Assembly (NCBI GenBank): GCA_035946955.1
Contig: DASYYE010000427.1
Span: 1 to 13,039 of the forward strand
Direction: 5' to 3'
DNA from: DASYYE01 sp035946955
GTDB taxonomy: Bacteria > Actinomycetota > Actinomycetes > Streptosporangiales > Streptosporangiaceae
DNA length: 13,039 nucleotides
Shown here: one piece after another, positions 1 through 6,869 of the stretch
Numbering within the stretch: the stretch's first letter is position 1
Layout of the letters: each line of letters begins with the position of its first letter
The notes under the pieces: generated by a model
What the model saw: only the letters and a program-made list of their open reading frames with translations
Told to the model about the DNA's origin: nothing
Database searches by the model: none
Translations under genes and position numbers: made by a program

Positions 1-2
1 TG

Positions 3-743
3 GCAGGGCTGATGAGTGACGTCACCCTGGCGGTACCGCTGCGGCGGTCCCGCCGGGTGCGTGCCACACCCCACGGGCGGCACACCGACCTGCGGGCAAC
101 GCTACGCCAGGCCCGGCGCACCGGGGGGCACCCCCTGCGGCTGGCCCGGGAAGCCCCGGTGCTGGCGCCGCGGCGGCTGGTCGTGCTGTGCGACATCTCC
201 GGGTCGATGGAGCCGTATGCGCGCGCGATGCTGCAGTTGCTGTACTGCGCCGCCGGGGGGGCGCGGGCCGAGGTCTTCACGTTCGCGACCCGGCTCACGC
301 GGCTCACCCGCGTCATGGCGCAGGCCGGGCCCGACCTGGCATTGCACCGGGCCGGGCTGACGTCGCCGGACTGGCTCGGCGGGACCAGGATCGGTGAGTC
401 ACTGGCCGAGTTCAACAACGCTTACGGGCGGCGTGGCATGGCCCGGGGGGCGGTCATCGTCCTCATCTCCGATGGCTGGGACACCGGTGACCCGGCGGTG
501 CTGGGCCGGGAGATGCAGCGGCTGGCCCGCGTGGCACACCGGATCGTCTGGGTGAACCCACGGACCCAGGATCCGGACTACCGGCCGCTCGCCGCCGGGA
601 TGGCCGCGGCGTGGCCATACTGCGACGCGGTGGTCAGTGGTCACAGCCTGTCCGCGCTCGAAGAGCTGACCAGCGCTTTGGCGCATCACGGTCACTACCG
701 TCCCCCCAGGCGGACCCGTGCCCCACGGGCGGGCGCTCTCTGA
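3..743 (+). CDS. VWA-domain protein, CoxE-like (5' partial)
   Basis: This is the C-terminal part of a von Willebrand factor A domain protein of the CoxE type. The frame stays open to the left edge without a stop, so the ATG at 12 may be an internal methionine. CoxE-like proteins are normally considerably longer than the 243 residues seen here. Numbered from that ATG, the metal-binding (MIDAS) site is complete: DISGS at 61-65, Thr125 in a GGTRIGESL context, and Asp154 in LISDGWD. The GTRIGESL, DGWD and NP..Y.PL..GM stretches are typical of CoxE relatives. Such proteins often work with a MoxR-type AAA+ ATPase in cofactor or metal insertion, for example in carbon monoxide dehydrogenase maturation. 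No such partner is visible, and the gene upstream is outside the window. The last ~15 residues are basic and low in complexity. Family is confident; the substrate is unknown. Confidence 0.85.
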   Translation, partial: AGLMSDVTLAVPLRRSRRVRATPHGRHTDLRATLRQARRTGGHPLRLAREAPVLAPRRLVVLCDISGSMEPYARAMLQLLYCAAGGARAEVFTFATRLTRLTRVMAQAGPDLALHRAGLTSPDWLGGTRIGESLAEFNNAYGRRGMARGAVIVLISDGWDTGDPAVLGREMQRLARVAHRIVWVNPRTQDPDYRPLAAGMAAAWPYCDAVVSGHSLSALEELTSALAHHGHYRPPRRTRAPRAGAL

Positions 744-811
744 TAGGACGGGTGATCTGCGGCGAGGAGGGCAGTGACACCCACGCCGCACATAACCCCC
801 GAGGAGATTTG

Positions 812-1243
812 ATGTTCAAGGGTTTCCGTAACTTCCTGCTGCACGGCGACGTGATCGTCGTGGCCGTGGGCCTGGCGGTCGCGCTGGCGTTCAGCACGCT
901 GATCTCCGCATTCACCAACTACGTGGTCAAGCCGCTCGTCGCCCGCGCCGAGGGCTCCCACTCAATGGGGCTCGTGGTGAAGCTCGGCTCGAGCCAGGCA
1001 ACGTGGCTGGACTTCGGCCAGCTCATCTCCGCCATCATCTACTTCGCAATCTTCATGGCGGTCATCTACTACTTCATCGTCGTGCCGTACAAGACCCTCC
1101 AGGCGCGGCGCGGAACGGTGGTGTTCGGTGACCCGCCACCGACCAAGACCTGTCTGGACTGCCTGTCTGACGGCCTGCCTGTCGCGGCCAGCAAGTGCAA
1201 GTTCTGCGGCTCTGACCAGCCCATCCCGACCGGTGGGCTCTAG
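812..1243 (+). CDS. mscL: MscL-family mechanosensitive channel with C-terminal zinc ribbon
   Basis: Predicted large-conductance mechanosensitive channel subunit of 143 residues, an inner-membrane pore that opens under hypo-osmotic stretch. The N-terminus MFKGFRNFLLHGDV matches the MscL amphipathic helix. TM1 lies at about 14-35 and TM2 at about 70-92, separated by a periplasmic loop. The sequence after TM2 (VPYKTLQARRG) leads into a tail with Cys114, Cys117, Cys129 and Cys132 (CxxC-x11-CxxC), a probable zinc ribbon in place of the plain helical bundle of the E. coli protein. The ATG at 812 was chosen because GAGGAG at 801-806 stands 5 nt upstream and because the protein then begins at the family N-terminus. 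The open frame extends further upstream but overlaps the VWA gene and has no family similarity. A hairpin follows the stop. Family assignment is strong; metal binding by the tail is inferred. Confidence 0.85.
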   Translation: MFKGFRNFLLHGDVIVVAVGLAVALAFSTLISAFTNYVVKPLVARAEGSHSMGLVVKLGSSQATWLDFGQLISAIIYFAIFMAVIYYFIVVPYKTLQARRGTVVFGDPPPTKTCLDCLSDGLPVAASKCKFCGSDQPIPTGGL

Positions 1244-1275
1244 GCGGTCCCACCTGGCAGGACACCCCGATCCCG

Positions 1276-1308
1276 CCTACCCGCCCGCTGTGGCGGCTGG
1301 CGGGTAGG
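1276..1308 (+). terminator. Hairpin, probable terminator after mscL
   Basis: A perfect 10-bp inverted repeat (CCTACCCGCC at 1276-1285, GGCGGGTAGG at 1299-1308) with a 13-nt loop lies 33 nt after the mscL stop. No U-tract follows, which is common for actinobacterial terminators. It sits between mscL and the next + strand gene, so it would separate the two transcripts. Confidence 0.55.
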
Positions 1309-1476
1309 GGCCCGGCCTCGACTTGTCCCGGGGGTTGGCTCCTCAGAACCGGGATAACCCCTCAGAACCACACCCGATGCCCCTGACAAGCCGGGTCGTA
1401 AATGCGTTGCCACGGCGGCCCCGAACAGGTTGGGTGACTGCGAGGACTCGGACAGGCAGACACATGGGGGCTTGCA

Positions 1477-3084
1477 GTGGGGCACATCGAGGTGGCGCAC
1501 CTGAGCCATGTCCTGCCCGACGGGCGGGTGCTGCTCAATGACGCGTCGTTCCGGATCGGGGAGGGGACCACGGCGGCCCTGGTCGGGCCCAACGGAGCCG
1601 GCAAGACCACCCTGATCAGGCTGGTCGCCGGTGACCTTGCCGCAGCGTCGGGGACTGTCACCAGCAGTGGCGGGCTCGGTGTCATGCGGCAGTTCATAGG
1701 CAGCATCTCTGACCGTTCCAGCGTGCGTGACCTGTTGCTCTCTGTGGCCCCTGTGCGGGTGCGGGAGGCCGGTGCCCGGCTGGACGCCGTCGAGGTCGCC
1801 ATGATGGAGCGCGAGGACGAGGCCACCCAGATGCGCTATGCGGCGGCACTGGCCGAATGGGGGGACGCGGGCGGCTACGACGCCGAGGTGCTCTGGGACG
1901 CGTGCACCGTCGCGGCGCTCGACAAGGGTTTCGAGGAGTGCCGCTGGCGCGAGGTCAACACCCTGTCCGGTGGCCAGCAGAAGCGGCTGGTGCTGGAGGC
2001 CCTGCTGCGCGGGCCAGCGGAGGTGCTGCTCCTCGACGAGCCGGACAACTACCTCGACGTCCCGGCCAAACGCTGGCTCGAGGAGCAGCTCCGGGCCACA
2101 CCCAAGACGGTGCTCCTGGTGAGCCACGACCGGGAACTGCTGGCCAACTGCGCAGAGCGCATCGTCACCGTGGAAGACGGCAATGTCTGGATCCACGGCG
2201 GCGGGTTCGCGAGCTACGCGCAGGCCCGCCGGGACCGCAATGACCGACTCGACGAACTGCGCCGCCGCTGGGACGAAGAACACGAGAAGCTGAGACAGCT
2301 CGTGCGGACGCTCCGGCAGAAGGCGTCGTACAACGACGGCATGGCCTCGCGCTACCAGGCGGCTGTTACCCGGCTGCGGCGTTTCGAGGACGCCGGACCG
2401 CCCGAGCTGGCCCCGCGTGACCAGAACATCCGCATGCGGCTGCGTGGCAGCCGCACCGGCAGGCGCGCGGTCATCTGCGAAAGGCTGGAGCTGTCGGGGC
2501 TCACCCAGTCGTTCAGCGCGGAAGTCTGGTACGGCGAACGGGTGGGGGTGCTTGGGCGCAACGGTTCCGGCAAGTCGTCGTTCCTGCGCCTGCTCGGCGG
2601 CGAGGACCTGACCCATTCAGGCGTGGCAAGGCTGGGTGCCCGGGTCATGCCTGGCCTGTTCGCCCAGACCCACGCCCGGCCTGACCTGGCAGGGCGGTGG
2701 CCGGAAGAAATCCTCATGACCGAGCACGCCATGCTCCGCAACGAGGCCATGTCCGCCCTGGCGCGCTATGAGCTGCAGGTTTGTGCACGCCAGGCGTTTG
2801 GCACGCTGTCGGGCGGGCAGCAGGCGAGGTTGCAGATCCTCCTGCTCGAACTGGCTGGCTCGACGCTCCTCCTGCTGGATGAGCCCACGGACAACCTGGA
2901 CCTCGCGAGCGCGGAGGCTCTGCAAGAGGGGCTGGAGACCTATCAGGGCACAGTGCTGGCTGTCACGCACGACCGCTGGTTCGCACGGTCGCTCGACAGG
3001 TTCCTGGTATTTGATACCGACGGGAATGTGCGGGAGTGCGATGAACCGGTCTGGGAGGACTCGGCAGTCCCAAGACCGCGGTGA
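1477..3084 (+). CDS. ABC-F family ATPase, two nucleotide-binding domains
   Basis: Soluble ABC-F protein of 535 residues with two ABC ATPase domains and no membrane segments. Members of this family bind the ribosomal E site and modulate translation; some confer resistance to ribosome-targeting antibiotics. NBD1: Walker A GPNGAGKT 37-44, signature LSGGQQ from 163, Walker B ending in Asp187-Glu188. NBD2: Walker A GRNGSGKS 360-367, signature LSGGQQ from 444, Walker B ending in Asp468-Glu469. Both D-loops and switch histidines (SHD, THD) are present, so both sites look competent. A charged, helical linker at about 250-330 corresponds to the interdomain P-site tRNA-interaction region. The GTG at 1477 is preceded by GGGGG at 1466-1470 with 6-nt spacing; a later in-frame GTG at 1492 is less well placed. 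Family is certain. Whether it is a resistance factor or a housekeeping factor cannot be decided; nothing nearby suggests antibiotic production. Confidence 0.95.
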   Translation: MGHIEVAHLSHVLPDGRVLLNDASFRIGEGTTAALVGPNGAGKTTLIRLVAGDLAAASGTVTSSGGLGVMRQFIGSISDRSSVRDLLLSVAPVRVREAGARLDAVEVAMMEREDEATQMRYAAALAEWGDAGGYDAEVLWDACTVAALDKGFEECRWREVNTLSGGQQKRLVLEALLRGPAEVLLLDEPDNYLDVPAKRWLEEQLRATPKTVLLVSHDRELLANCAERIVTVEDGNVWIHGGGFASYAQARRDRNDRLDELRRRWDEEHEKLRQLVRTLRQKASYNDGMASRYQAAVTRLRRFEDAGPPELAPRDQNIRMRLRGSRTGRRAVICERLELSGLTQSFSAEVWYGERVGVLGRNGSGKSSFLRLLGGEDLTHSGVARLGARVMPGLFAQTHARPDLAGRWPEEILMTEHAMLRNEAMSALARYELQVCARQAFGTLSGGQQARLQILLLELAGSTLLLLDEPTDNLDLASAEALQEGLETYQGTVLAVTHDRWFARSLDRFLVFDTDGNVRECDEPVWEDSAVPRPR

Positions 3085-3167
3085 CTCTCCGCTTGCTAGG
3101 CTGACTCAAAGTTCCGGAAGGCCGGCAGTCGGGGCTGGCCAGCTCACGCATAGTAAGGGGCCGCGCT

Positions 3168-3287
3168 GTGAAGAAGCTCCTGTTGGTCGCTCTGGTCGGG
3201 CTTGGCATCGCCGCCGTTTGGCGGAAGATGCAGGCGGACCGTGCGGAGCTTGACCTATGGACGGAAGCCACCACCAGCGACGACTGA
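3168..3287 (+). CDS. DLW-39 family micro-protein
   Basis: A 39-residue protein translated from the GTG at 3168, with AAGGGG at 3155-3160 as ribosome binding site (7-nt spacing). It begins with two lysines followed by a hydrophobic stretch (about residues 4-18, LLLVALVGLGIAAVW), then RKMQADRAE and the family signature Asp29-Leu30-Trp31, and ends in an acidic tail. Both the 39-residue length and the DLW motif match the actinobacterial DLW-39 family exactly. That family is often found near the gyrA/tRNA-Ile/tRNA-Ala cluster; here tRNA-Ala lies 800 bp downstream. One N-terminal membrane helix with a cytoplasmic tail is likely. The molecular function is not known. It is short enough to be missed by ordinary gene callers. 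Confidence 0.88.
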   Translation: MKKLLLVALVGLGIAAVWRKMQADRAELDLWTEATTSDD

Positions 3288-3328
3288 CGCGCCCCGTAAG
3301 GCCCTCAGGTCATGGACGGGGTGCGTCG

Positions 3329-4096
3329 GTGAGTGACGGGGTTCCCGTCTCACTGGTCTGTGTCGGCTTGCTCGGAGCAGCGGTCGACGACGGTGGCCTG
3401 CTCGAACGTGCCTTCTCAGAAGCCTGCGCCACCCAGGGAGTGGTTCCCGGGACCGCGGCGTACGCACGGGCGATGGTCACGGTCCACCAGTCGCTCGGGC
3501 AGCCGCCGGTTGAAGTGTTCCGTACCCTGTTCCCGGGAGGTCAGGGGCGGGCGGAGGCTGCGGCGCTGTCGTTCGAGCGTTCCTTCCGGTTCGCGGTAGA
3601 CCGCAGCGGGCTGCGGGCGGAGCCAGGAGCGGCGGAAGCGCTGGGTGAGCTGCGTGACTCAGGGGTGAAGACCTGCCTGATCACCGCACTGTCGCGGCCC
3701 CTGCTAGCGGTGACGCTCGACGCGGTCGGCTGGTGGCGGAAAGCGGACCTCGTGCTGTGCCAAGAGGACGTAAGCCGGGGGTGTCCATGGCCTGACCTGG
3801 TGCTCACCGCGATGCTGCGGCTAGGGGCCGGGGATGTGCGGGAGATGGGTTTCGCCGGATGCACGTCCAGCGGGGTGCTGTGCGGCAAGCGGGCCGGGGC
3901 CAGCCTGGTGGCTGGCGTGCTCAGGGGTGGGCACACGGAGGACCGCCTGCGTAAGGCTGGGGCGACACACGTGATCGGGAGCCTGTCAGAACTGCCGGGG
4001 CTGGTGGCGGCCGATGGCGCCGCGAGGCCTGTATCGTCGTCGGCGAGCGCACCGGTGGCCCGGGTACCCTTGGAACACCGCAGCGCGGGGCTATAG
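3329..4096 (+). CDS. HAD-superfamily protein, catalytic aspartates lost (probable pseudoenzyme)
   Basis: A 255-residue HAD-fold protein resembling phosphonatase-like hydrolases. Family landmarks are in order: the motif I strand followed by VDDGG at 19-23; motif II with Thr119 in CLITALSR; a WPDLVLTAMLRLG stretch; and a C-terminal GKRAGASLVAGVLRGGH...GSLSELPGL region. The catalytic residues are missing, however. The motif I nucleophile (DxAGTT in relatives) is Gly13, in VGLLGAAV. The two motif IV aspartates (GDTxxD) are Cys178 and Gly182, in AGCTSSG. The frame is intact over its whole length, so a binding or regulatory role is more likely than simple decay. The GTG at 3329 was chosen because GACGGGG at 3315-3321 lies 7 nt upstream and because HAD proteins start just before motif I. 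The ATG at 3257 would add 24 non-homologous residues and overlap the DLW-39 gene. The stop codon lies inside tRNA-Ala. Confidence 0.8.
   Translation: MSDGVPVSLVCVGLLGAAVDDGGLLERAFSEACATQGVVPGTAAYARAMVTVHQSLGQPPVEVFRTLFPGGQGRAEAAALSFERSFRFAVDRSGLRAEPGAAEALGELRDSGVKTCLITALSRPLLAVTLDAVGWWRKADLVLCQEDVSRGCPWPDLVLTAMLRLGAGDVREMGFAGCTSSGVLCGKRAGASLVAGVLRGGHTEDRLRKAGATHVIGSLSELPGLVAADGAARPVSSSASAPVARVPLEHRSAGL
4065..4070 (+). promoter_or_regulatory. Possible -10 element for tRNA-Ala
   Basis: TACCCT matches the actinobacterial -10 pattern TANNNT and lies 16 nt before the mature tRNA 5' end, inside the last codons of the HAD gene. No good -35 hexamer is visible 17-18 nt upstream, so the tRNA may also be transcribed by read-through from the HAD gene. 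This is only a suggestion. Confidence 0.3.
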
Positions 4097-4162
4097 CTCA
4101 GCTGGAAGAGCACCTGCTTTGCAAGCAGGGGGTCAGGGGTTCGAGTCCCCTTAGCTCCACCA
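4087..4162 (+). tRNA. tRNA-Ala (anticodon TGC)
   Basis: A complete cloverleaf of 76 nt including an encoded CCA. The acceptor stem pairs GGGGCTA (4087-4093) with TAGCTCC (4152-4158); discriminator A4159; CCA at 4160-4162. The D arm is GCTC/GAGC. The anticodon stem CCTGC/GCAGG encloses the loop TTTGCAA with anticodon TGC at 4120-4122. The T arm is AGGGG/CCCCT with loop TTCGAGT. The first 10 nt overlap the end of the HAD gene, whose TAG is at 4094-4096. The 3' half is a classical attachment site for tyrosine integrases, and an integrase remnant ends 17 nt downstream, in the orientation expected for insertion there. Confidence 0.97.
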
Positions 4163-4178
4163 GGAAAATCCTTGATCA

Positions 4179-4844
4179 TCACGAGGCATCTTTCCGGCGT
4201 CGTGCCCGCTGCGTGCCCGATCCCTCACCCGTCCGGCGTCGCGTCCGCTTGTTCCCCTGGCGCATCTCGGCCGCCGCGAGTGTCCCGAGGGTGTCAGCGA
4301 TCTCCCGCTGACGCTGGTCGGTGGAGTGCAGGTAGATCAGCGCGGCGCGGGTGCTGGCATGACCCATACGTGCCATCAGTTCGCGCAGGTTGGCACCTGC
4401 GTTCGCGGTCAGGGTGTTGCCGGTATGACGCAGGTCGTGGAAGTGGATGCGTGGAAGCTTTGCCCTGTTCAGTACAGCAAGCCAGACACGTTGCCGAAAG
4501 TTCCCGCGCCGCAACAGCGCACCTGTCGGGCCAGTGAAGACCTGGCCATCCTCGCCTTCCAGGGCGAAGCAGGACAGGTGCCACCGGACCACGGGAGCGA
4601 TCAGTTCGGGGTACACCACGTTCCGCCGCCCGGCATCGCTCTTGGGCGGACCGAACGCGAGTTCACCGTTCTGCAACTCGGTCAGTGTCTGCTCTACCCG
4701 GATCGTCCGGGCGTCCAGGTCGATATCCCGCCGCCGCAACGCGCAGAGTTCACCCAATCACAGGCTGGTGAAGGCAGCCAGCAGGACAAGCGCGCGATAC
4801 CGCACGAGCCTGCCCACGTCACGCAGTAGACGCACTATTCGGCA
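4179..4844 (-). pseudogene. Tyrosine recombinase/integrase remnant with in-frame stop
   Basis: Catalytic domain of a phage or integrative-element tyrosine recombinase. Counting from the TTG at 4757, the conserved residues are His107 and Arg110 in HFHDLRHTG, His133 in MGHAS, and Tyr142 in ALIYLHST; a basic tail follows. Reading further upstream in the same frame, the domain continues through RYRALVLLAAFTSL. This is interrupted by TGA (+ strand 4758-4760) before LGELCALRRRDID. In relatives that position (TGLRxxEL) carries the first catalytic arginine, so CGA to TGA is the simplest explanation. A second in-frame TGA at + 4845-4847 ends the readable part, and the N-terminal arm- and core-binding domains are absent. 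Without Arg-I and the N-terminus it cannot be an active integrase. Its 3' end is 17 bp from tRNA-Ala, the normal position for an integrase next to its attachment site. Confidence 0.85.
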
Positions 4845-4951
4845 TCACCAAGGCACATATGGTCTGGGACGACACACACGGCATCAACCACCACGAACGC
4901 ACCGCCCTGCAATCGCTGAACAACGCTCCCAACTCGCCCGGCACTGAGTGC

Positions 4952-5152
4952 CTATGCCCGCCTGTTCAGAACCATCTGGCCGACCAGGTTGCTGACGGCC
5001 AGTGCCCCTCCGATGATCCAAAACCACAGAGTCGATCGGCCCCGTATGAGCGTGAACCACGCAACTACCACAAACGCAACCACGTGAGTGCACCACCAGG
5101 CGAAGGAGGCAGGCCGGCCGCGGACGAACACCCGCGAAAACCACGCGATCAT
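4952..5152 (-). CDS. Small two-helix membrane protein, unknown function
   Basis: A 66-residue hypothetical protein from the ATG at 5152. Two hydrophobic helices are predicted, at about 16-36 and 41-61, joined by a short positively charged turn (LIRGRS). The N-terminus is basic (SRVFVRGRP) and the end is NRRA, which suggests both ends are cytoplasmic. No clear Shine-Dalgarno precedes the ATG. An upstream in-frame GTG at 5239 would add 29 Cys-rich residues that do not look coding. The opposite strand is also open here (from 4859 to 5236), but its product is low in complexity and rich in Arg, Pro and His, as expected of an antisense shadow. I do not recognise a family. Confidence 0.45.
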   Translation of the reverse strand: MIAWFSRVFVRGRPASFAWWCTHVVAFVVVAWFTLIRGRSTLWFWIIGGALAVSNLVGQMVLNRRA

Positions 5153-5599
5153 GGGGCAAAAGTAGCACGGCGATGCGAACTGCTGAGCGAGCGCTCTGAG
5201 AGGCGTGCAGCAGCAAAGTACAGCAATAGCGGTTGACACTCCTCGGACGGCGGGAATGGTGCCCGCGTATCGGCTCTGTGTGCGCCGTCGTGGCCATGCA
5301 GCCCTGGGTGCGGGCCACCTGGCCAGCGCGGACCACTAACGGCTTCGGCGCGCAGCTGCCCATCGCCGGTGCAGCGGCCTGCGCGCTGGTGCCAGTGTCC
5401 AGAGCGCCAACCGCCGGCAGCCCTAGCGCACTCAGGGCAACCAGGGGTGGAGCACCGGTCACTTTGGGGCGCCTCCGAACAGCGCGGTGTGCCTGCTGAT
5501 CGCGTCGGCAGATTGCCGCTGAAGAGGCCCACAAGCAAGGGGGCCTTGGATGTCATTCACGCTGGTGTGTGCGTCCGTAACGACATGCCGCCTGATCCG
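5153..5599. other. Gene-poor gap
   Basis: No convincing gene is seen between the small membrane protein and the methyltransferase. On the - strand, about 5260-5480 reads as an Ala/Gly-rich stretch with a signal-peptide-like segment (LVALSALGLPAVGAL, then TSAQAAAPA). It has fairly G/C-rich third positions but no good start context, and it runs into unrelated sequence. It could be the remnant of an exported protein. TTGACA at 5233-5238 is not followed by a matching -10. Confidence 0.4.
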
Positions 5600-6442
5600 T
5601 TAGCTCTTCGTCGCTATGACGAGTTCGGTGTCACCTGGCCAGTACCAGAAGAGACCGTCTGGCGAATACTCGTGTAGCAGGTGACGTAGATCGGACTCGA
5701 AGTCGGCTCGGCGGTTCCCGAACCATCGGGGCGCGGCGTACGACAGCGAGAAGTAGTTGGCCACAATGGTGTCGATGTCTCTGATCAGGTCGGGGCGCCC
5801 AGGCGCGTAGATGGTGCGCGAGCCGCCGAACCGGGTCTGCGACAGGGTGTCCTCAAAGCGCGCCGGCTGGCCCTCGTTCCAGGTTGCGAGGTAATGGCGC
5901 GTGCCGTCACCGAGGTAGTCGAGGATGAGTTTCCGCACCGCGGCGCGGGGGACTTCAGGGTACCCCGGATCGGCAGGCCGTGGACGGCCGTCGACCTGGT
6001 GCGAGATCAGGACCAGCGAGCCCCCCGGCACGAGTAGGTCATAGACGGCCTCGGCAACCTCCAGCCGTCGGACCCGATGAAACGACTGTCCGAAGGTGAC
6101 CGCTCGCCACGAGCCGAGGTTCAGTGCTGCGATATCCTCCGCGACCCCCTGCACCCAGCGCACGTTGGCGACTCCCGCCTGTTGGCAACACCGTTGGCCC
6201 GCCTGCAACATGCCGGGCTCGGGATCAAGCGCCGTCACTTGGTCGAACAACCGGGCTAGGGACAACACCAGGACGCCAGGACCACAGCTCACATCGAGCA
6301 ACTGGCCGGTGCCATCAAGCGACAGCTCCCGAGCCATCGTGTCCGGCAGTTGCGCGGAATACGGAGGACGCCCGACCGCGTAGTACTCGGCCGTCCCCTC
6401 AAACGCCTGGGGATCGAACGCCGATGGTGAAGGTGTTGTCAT
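5600..6442 (-). CDS. Class I SAM-dependent methyltransferase
   Basis: A 280-residue methyltransferase of the UbiE/Methyltransf_11 type; the acceptor is unknown. SAM-binding motif I is LLDVSCGPG at 48-56 (usual form DxGCGPG). The acidic residue of motif II is Asp73 in ALDPEPGML, and AEDI at 101-104 corresponds to the adenine-binding loop. LLVPGGSLVLISH at about 136-148 is the usual strand after motif III. The C-terminal part (about 170-280) is a separate region with many aromatics and no membrane segment. The ATG at 6442 is preceded by AGGA (+ 6451-6454, 8 nt away). Earlier in-frame ATGs add 33 residues without homology. A perfect 14-bp palindrome overlaps the ribosome binding site. It has no operon partner. 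A natural-product or small-molecule methyltransferase is possible, but context does not show it. Confidence 0.85.
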   Translation of the reverse strand: MTTPSPSAFDPQAFEGTAEYYAVGRPPYSAQLPDTMARELSLDGTGQLLDVSCGPGVLVLSLARLFDQVTALDPEPGMLQAGQRCCQQAGVANVRWVQGVAEDIAALNLGSWRAVTFGQSFHRVRRLEVAEAVYDLLVPGGSLVLISHQVDGRPRPADPGYPEVPRAAVRKLILDYLGDGTRHYLATWNEGQPARFEDTLSQTRFGGSRTIYAPGRPDLIRDIDTIVANYFSLSYAAPRWFGNRRADFESDLRHLLHEYSPDGLFWYWPGDTELVIATKS

Positions 6443-6453
6443 GCGCACCGTCC

Positions 6454-6467
6454 TGAAGCATGCTTCA
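6454..6467. promoter_or_regulatory. Perfect 14-bp palindrome upstream of methyltransferase
   Basis: TGAAGCATGCTTCA is self-complementary over all 14 bases and lies 11 bp upstream of the methyltransferase ATG, touching its ribosome binding site. It could be an operator for a dimeric repressor or a small RNA hairpin masking the RBS. No regulator gene is adjacent. Confidence 0.4.
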
Positions 6468-6468
6468 C

Positions 6469-6606
6469 GTGAGGCCGTGGCATCCCGACGCACGGGACTA
6501 CAAGGCGCTGACAGCCCAACGTCAGCGGTATGACCGGGCACGCACCTCGCTGGACCGGCACGCCACCTACATCCTCGCCGCCTACGTGGCCGCAGCTGCC
6601 CGATAG
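6469..6606 (+). CDS. Possible 45-residue ORF or gene fragment
   Basis: The reading frame from the GTG at 6469 to TAG at 6606 encodes 45 residues with a natural-looking composition (HPDARDYKALTAQRQRYDRA, then TYILAAYVAAAAR) and mostly G/C third positions. It is divergent from the methyltransferase and begins immediately after the palindrome, with no ribosome binding site. I do not recognise it. It may be the tail of a lost gene or a chance frame. Confidence 0.25.
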   Translation: MRPWHPDARDYKALTAQRQRYDRARTSLDRHATYILAAYVAAAAR

Positions 6607-6869
6607 ACCAGCTGCGAACTTGCAGGCATCCGCCTGGCTGCGTTCAGGCGGACGCGCCGTCACGGTGAGGCACAGTGGTCGTCATCCGGCTTGCGGTGCC
6701 GACTTACCCCGTGCTCGTCAACAACGGGTCGAATGGGCCTTCTCTTCAACCATCGCCGACGGGACCGGCCAACTCGTCCGCGCCCAGCACAGGCGCGCGT
6801 AGGCACGTGTCAGGCGGACGACAGTGCAGGTGTCTGGTTCATGTGGACCGACCACACGGGCAACCGCTC
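6607..6869. other. Gap without recognisable gene
   Basis: No frame in this stretch gives a recognisable protein. The + strand is open into the Imm51-like fragment, but the product (rich in Ser, Pro, Gly and Arg) does not resemble the missing N-terminus of that family. No hairpin or repeat stands out. Confidence 0.4.

Noticed and set aside
611..811. Upstream extension of the mscL frame
   Set aside because: It would overlap the VWA gene by over 130 bp and lacks similarity. The ATG at 812 has a good RBS and the family N-terminus.
1341..1369. Direct repeat CCTCAGAACC (1341-1350 and 1360-1369) as a CRISPR or operator array
   Set aside because: Only two 10-bp copies, 19 bp apart. Too few and too short for CRISPR, with no regulator context.
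1240..2616. Long open frame of 458 codons on the - strand
   Set aside because: It lies entirely antisense to the ABC-F gene and mscL end. The product has no recognisable motif and has the composition expected of a shadow of high-GC coding sequence.
3257..3328. ATG at 3257 as start of the HAD gene
   Set aside because: It adds 24 residues before motif I, overlaps DLW-39, and has no ribosome binding site. GTG at 3329 fits better.
4859..5236. 125-codon frame on the + strand opposite the small membrane protein
   Set aside because: Composition is rich in Arg, Pro, His and Asn with no hydrophobic core or motif. The - strand frame gives two clear membrane helices. The first ~40 codons (HMVWDDTHGINHHERTALQS) look protein-like but I could not assign them.
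5233..5238. TTGACA as a -35 promoter element
   Set aside because: No TANNNT-type -10 at 16-19 bp and no gene starting downstream on that strand.
5240..5534. Ala-rich - strand frame with signal-peptide-like segment
   Set aside because: No convincing start context, no conserved motif, and the frame continues into unrelated sequence. Kept only as a note in the gap description.
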